Origin: Desulfobulbus sp.
GTDB taxonomy: Bacteria; Pseudomonadota; Gammaproteobacteria; Burkholderiales; Rhodocyclaceae
NCBI GenBank assembly: GCA_009782025.1
Contig: WQUQ01000312.1
Location: 1-8,899, forward strand
DNA length: 8,899 nucleotides
Reading direction: 5' to 3'
Part shown: piece by piece, positions 7,930 to 8,899 of the stretch
Numbering within the stretch: position 1 is the stretch's first letter
Layout: each line of letters opens with the position of its first letter
Made by a program: the position numbers and the translations under genes
Notes under the pieces: model-generated
What the model was told of the DNA's origin: nothing
Database searches by the model: none
What the model saw: the letters and a program-made list of their open reading frames with translations, nothing else

Positions 7930-8899
7930 GCGAAACCCCCTTCCTGGATCATTCGCCCGGCGCAACGGCGGGCCGCCGCATCGGCGGCCAGAACGTCATC
8001 CAGACTCCCCTCGGGGCCGGCCGGAACGGCCTGCAATACCGCCTCGTTGAGGCGGGCGATGCCGAGGAAAGGCAGAGCGCGATCGAGAAAGGCAGCGACC
8101 GCGACTTCGTTGGCAGCATTGAGAATGGCCGGCGCGGTGCCGCCGGCGCGCAATACGTCGTAGGCCAGTTGCAGACAGCGAAAACGCTCCAGATCAGGCG
8201 GCTGGAAATCGAGACGGCCAACCGCCAAGAGATCGAGCGGCTCAACGCCCGCCTCGATGCGCTCGGGCCAGGCCAGCGCACAGGCAATCGGCGTGCGCAT
8301 GTCGGGGTTGCCCAACTGCGCCAGCAGCGAGCCATCGTTGTACTGCACGGCCGAGTGCATCACGCTCTGCGGATGGACGACCACCTCGATCATTTCCGGC
8401 GGCGCGGCGAAAAGCCAGTGGGCTTCGATGACTTCCAGCCCCTTGTTCATCATCGTCGCCGAATCGACCGAAATCTTGCGCCCCATGACCCAGTTGGGAT
8501 GAGCGCAAGCCTCTTCCGGCGTCACTCGCTGCAAATCGGCCAGCGGCGTGTTGCGAAAGGGGCCGCCGGAGGCCGTCAGCAGGATGCGGCGAACGCCGCA
8601 GGCCGCGAGTTGGCGTTCAAATCCACAACCGAAATCGGCCGGCAGCGACTGGAGGATGGCGTTGTGCTCGCTGTCGACCGGCAACAGCGTCGCGCCGTGC
8701 TCGCGCACCGCGTGCATGAACAATTCGCCGGCCATGACCAGCACTTCCTTGTTGGCCAGCATCACCTTCTTGCCGGCCCGGGCGGCGGCCAGCGTCGGTT
8801 CCAGACCGGCGGCGCCGACGATGGCGGCCATCACGGCATCGACTTCCGGCGCGGACGACAACTCGACCAGCGCTTCGACGCCGCAACGAATCTGCGTTG
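7926..8899 (-). CDS. dxr: 1-deoxy-D-xylulose 5-phosphate reductoisomerase, C-terminal part (5' end beyond window)
   Basis: Dxr converts 1-deoxy-D-xylulose 5-phosphate to 2-C-methyl-D-erythritol 4-phosphate using NADPH and a divalent metal. This is the first committed step of the MEP isoprenoid pathway in the cytoplasm. The window holds 323 residues. Compared with E. coli (398), about 75 residues are missing at the N-terminus, namely most of the NADPH-binding Rossmann part. The visible part starts at the right edge ([13 protein letters not shown]). It shows [17 protein letters not shown], then KKVMLANKE, and the metal site VDSEHNAI with D and E at in-window residues 75 and 77 (E. coli D150/E152). 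TASGGPF and [23 protein letters not shown] follow, whose last E corresponds to E231. [12 protein letters not shown] and [10 protein letters not shown] complete the family pattern. The TGA at 7928-7926 overlaps the rseP ATG. A TTG near 8861 is internal, not the start. Confidence 0.97.
   Translation of the reverse strand, partial: TQIRCGVEALVELSSAPEVDAVMAAIVGAAGLEPTLAAARAGKKVMLANKEVLVMAGELFMHAVREHGATLLPVDSEHNAILQSLPADFGCGFERQLAACGVRRILLTASGGPFRNTPLADLQRVTPEEACAHPNWVMGRKISVDSATMMNKGLEVIEAHWLFAAPPEMIEVVVHPQSVMHSAVQYNDGSLLAQLGNPDMRTPIACALAWPERIEAGVEPLDLLAVGRLDFQPPDLERFRCLQLAYDVLRAGGTAPAILNAANEVAVAAFLDRALPFLGIARLNEAVLQAVPAGPEGSLDDVLAADAAARRCAGRMIQEGGFA
7936..7945 (-). promoter_or_regulatory. Ribosome binding site of rseP
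   Basis: AGGAAGGGGG on the minus strand lies six bases before ATG at 7929 and within the last dxr codons. It decides the rseP start in favour of the short form over the longer open frame that reaches 7965. Confidence 0.75.

Noticed and set aside
7930..7965. 12-residue N-terminal extension of rseP
   Set aside because: It overlaps dxr and puts charged residues before the first membrane segment. ATG at 7929 has a strong ribosome site and places HExxH at 22-26 as in E. coli.
6676..8163. 495-codon open frame on the plus strand opposite rseP and dxr
   Set aside because: It lies wholly antisense to two well-recognised genes. Its product is rich in H, R, D and Q with no domain or hydrophobic core. 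Long antisense frames are expected where GC-rich codons dominate.

Overview
The window is one tightly packed, single-strand (minus) block of nine genes with no IS, CRISPR, RNA gene or intergenic region of any size. In transcription order (right to left) they are dxr (5' end cut off by the window), rseP, bamA, skp/ompH, lpxD, fabZ, lpxA, lpxB and rnhB (3' end cut off). This is the conserved proteobacterial envelope-biogenesis cluster. High GC (about 60% by eye), the gene order, and details such as the Skp C-terminus ([16 protein letters not shown]) and the LpxA ending (SKRGIIR) suggest a betaproteobacterium. A Rhodocyclales-type organism is my best guess, but it is an inference from protein flavour, not a database result.

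Layout: 8899-7926 dxr (MEP isoprenoid pathway, feeding undecaprenyl-phosphate and quinones); 7929-6562 rseP (site-2 protease of the sigma-E envelope stress response); 6561-4252 bamA (outer-membrane protein assembly barrel); 4236-3724 skp (periplasmic chaperone handing OMPs to BamA); 3724-2675 lpxD, 2233-1463 lpxA and 1461-313 lpxB (early lipid A synthesis); 2670-2236 fabZ (fatty-acid dehydratase competing with LpxA/LpxD for 3-hydroxyacyl-ACP); 331-1 rnhB (RNase HII).

The genes work together: Skp and BamA insert outer-membrane proteins, the Lpx enzymes build the lipid A those proteins sit in, FabZ sets the split of 3-hydroxyacyl-ACP between phospholipid and lipid A, RseP reports assembly failure, and Dxr supplies lipid-carrier precursors. 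Junctions are extreme: a 4-base ATGA overlap (dxr/rseP), 0 bases (rseP/bamA), 15 bases (bamA/skp), a 1-base overlap (skp/lpxD), then gaps of 4, 2 and 1 bases (lpxD/fabZ/lpxA/lpxB) and a 19-base overlap (lpxB/rnhB). I see no terminator anywhere, and the whole window reads as part of one longer transcription unit that extends past both edges.

I found no previously undescribed system. The points worth a second look are local: a sharply AT-rich patch with switched codon use at the lpxD/fabZ junction, a TTG start for skp forced by an in-frame stop, an alanine at the LpxA acyl-chain ruler position, and apparent translational coupling without Shine-Dalgarno sequences through fabZ-lpxA-lpxB.
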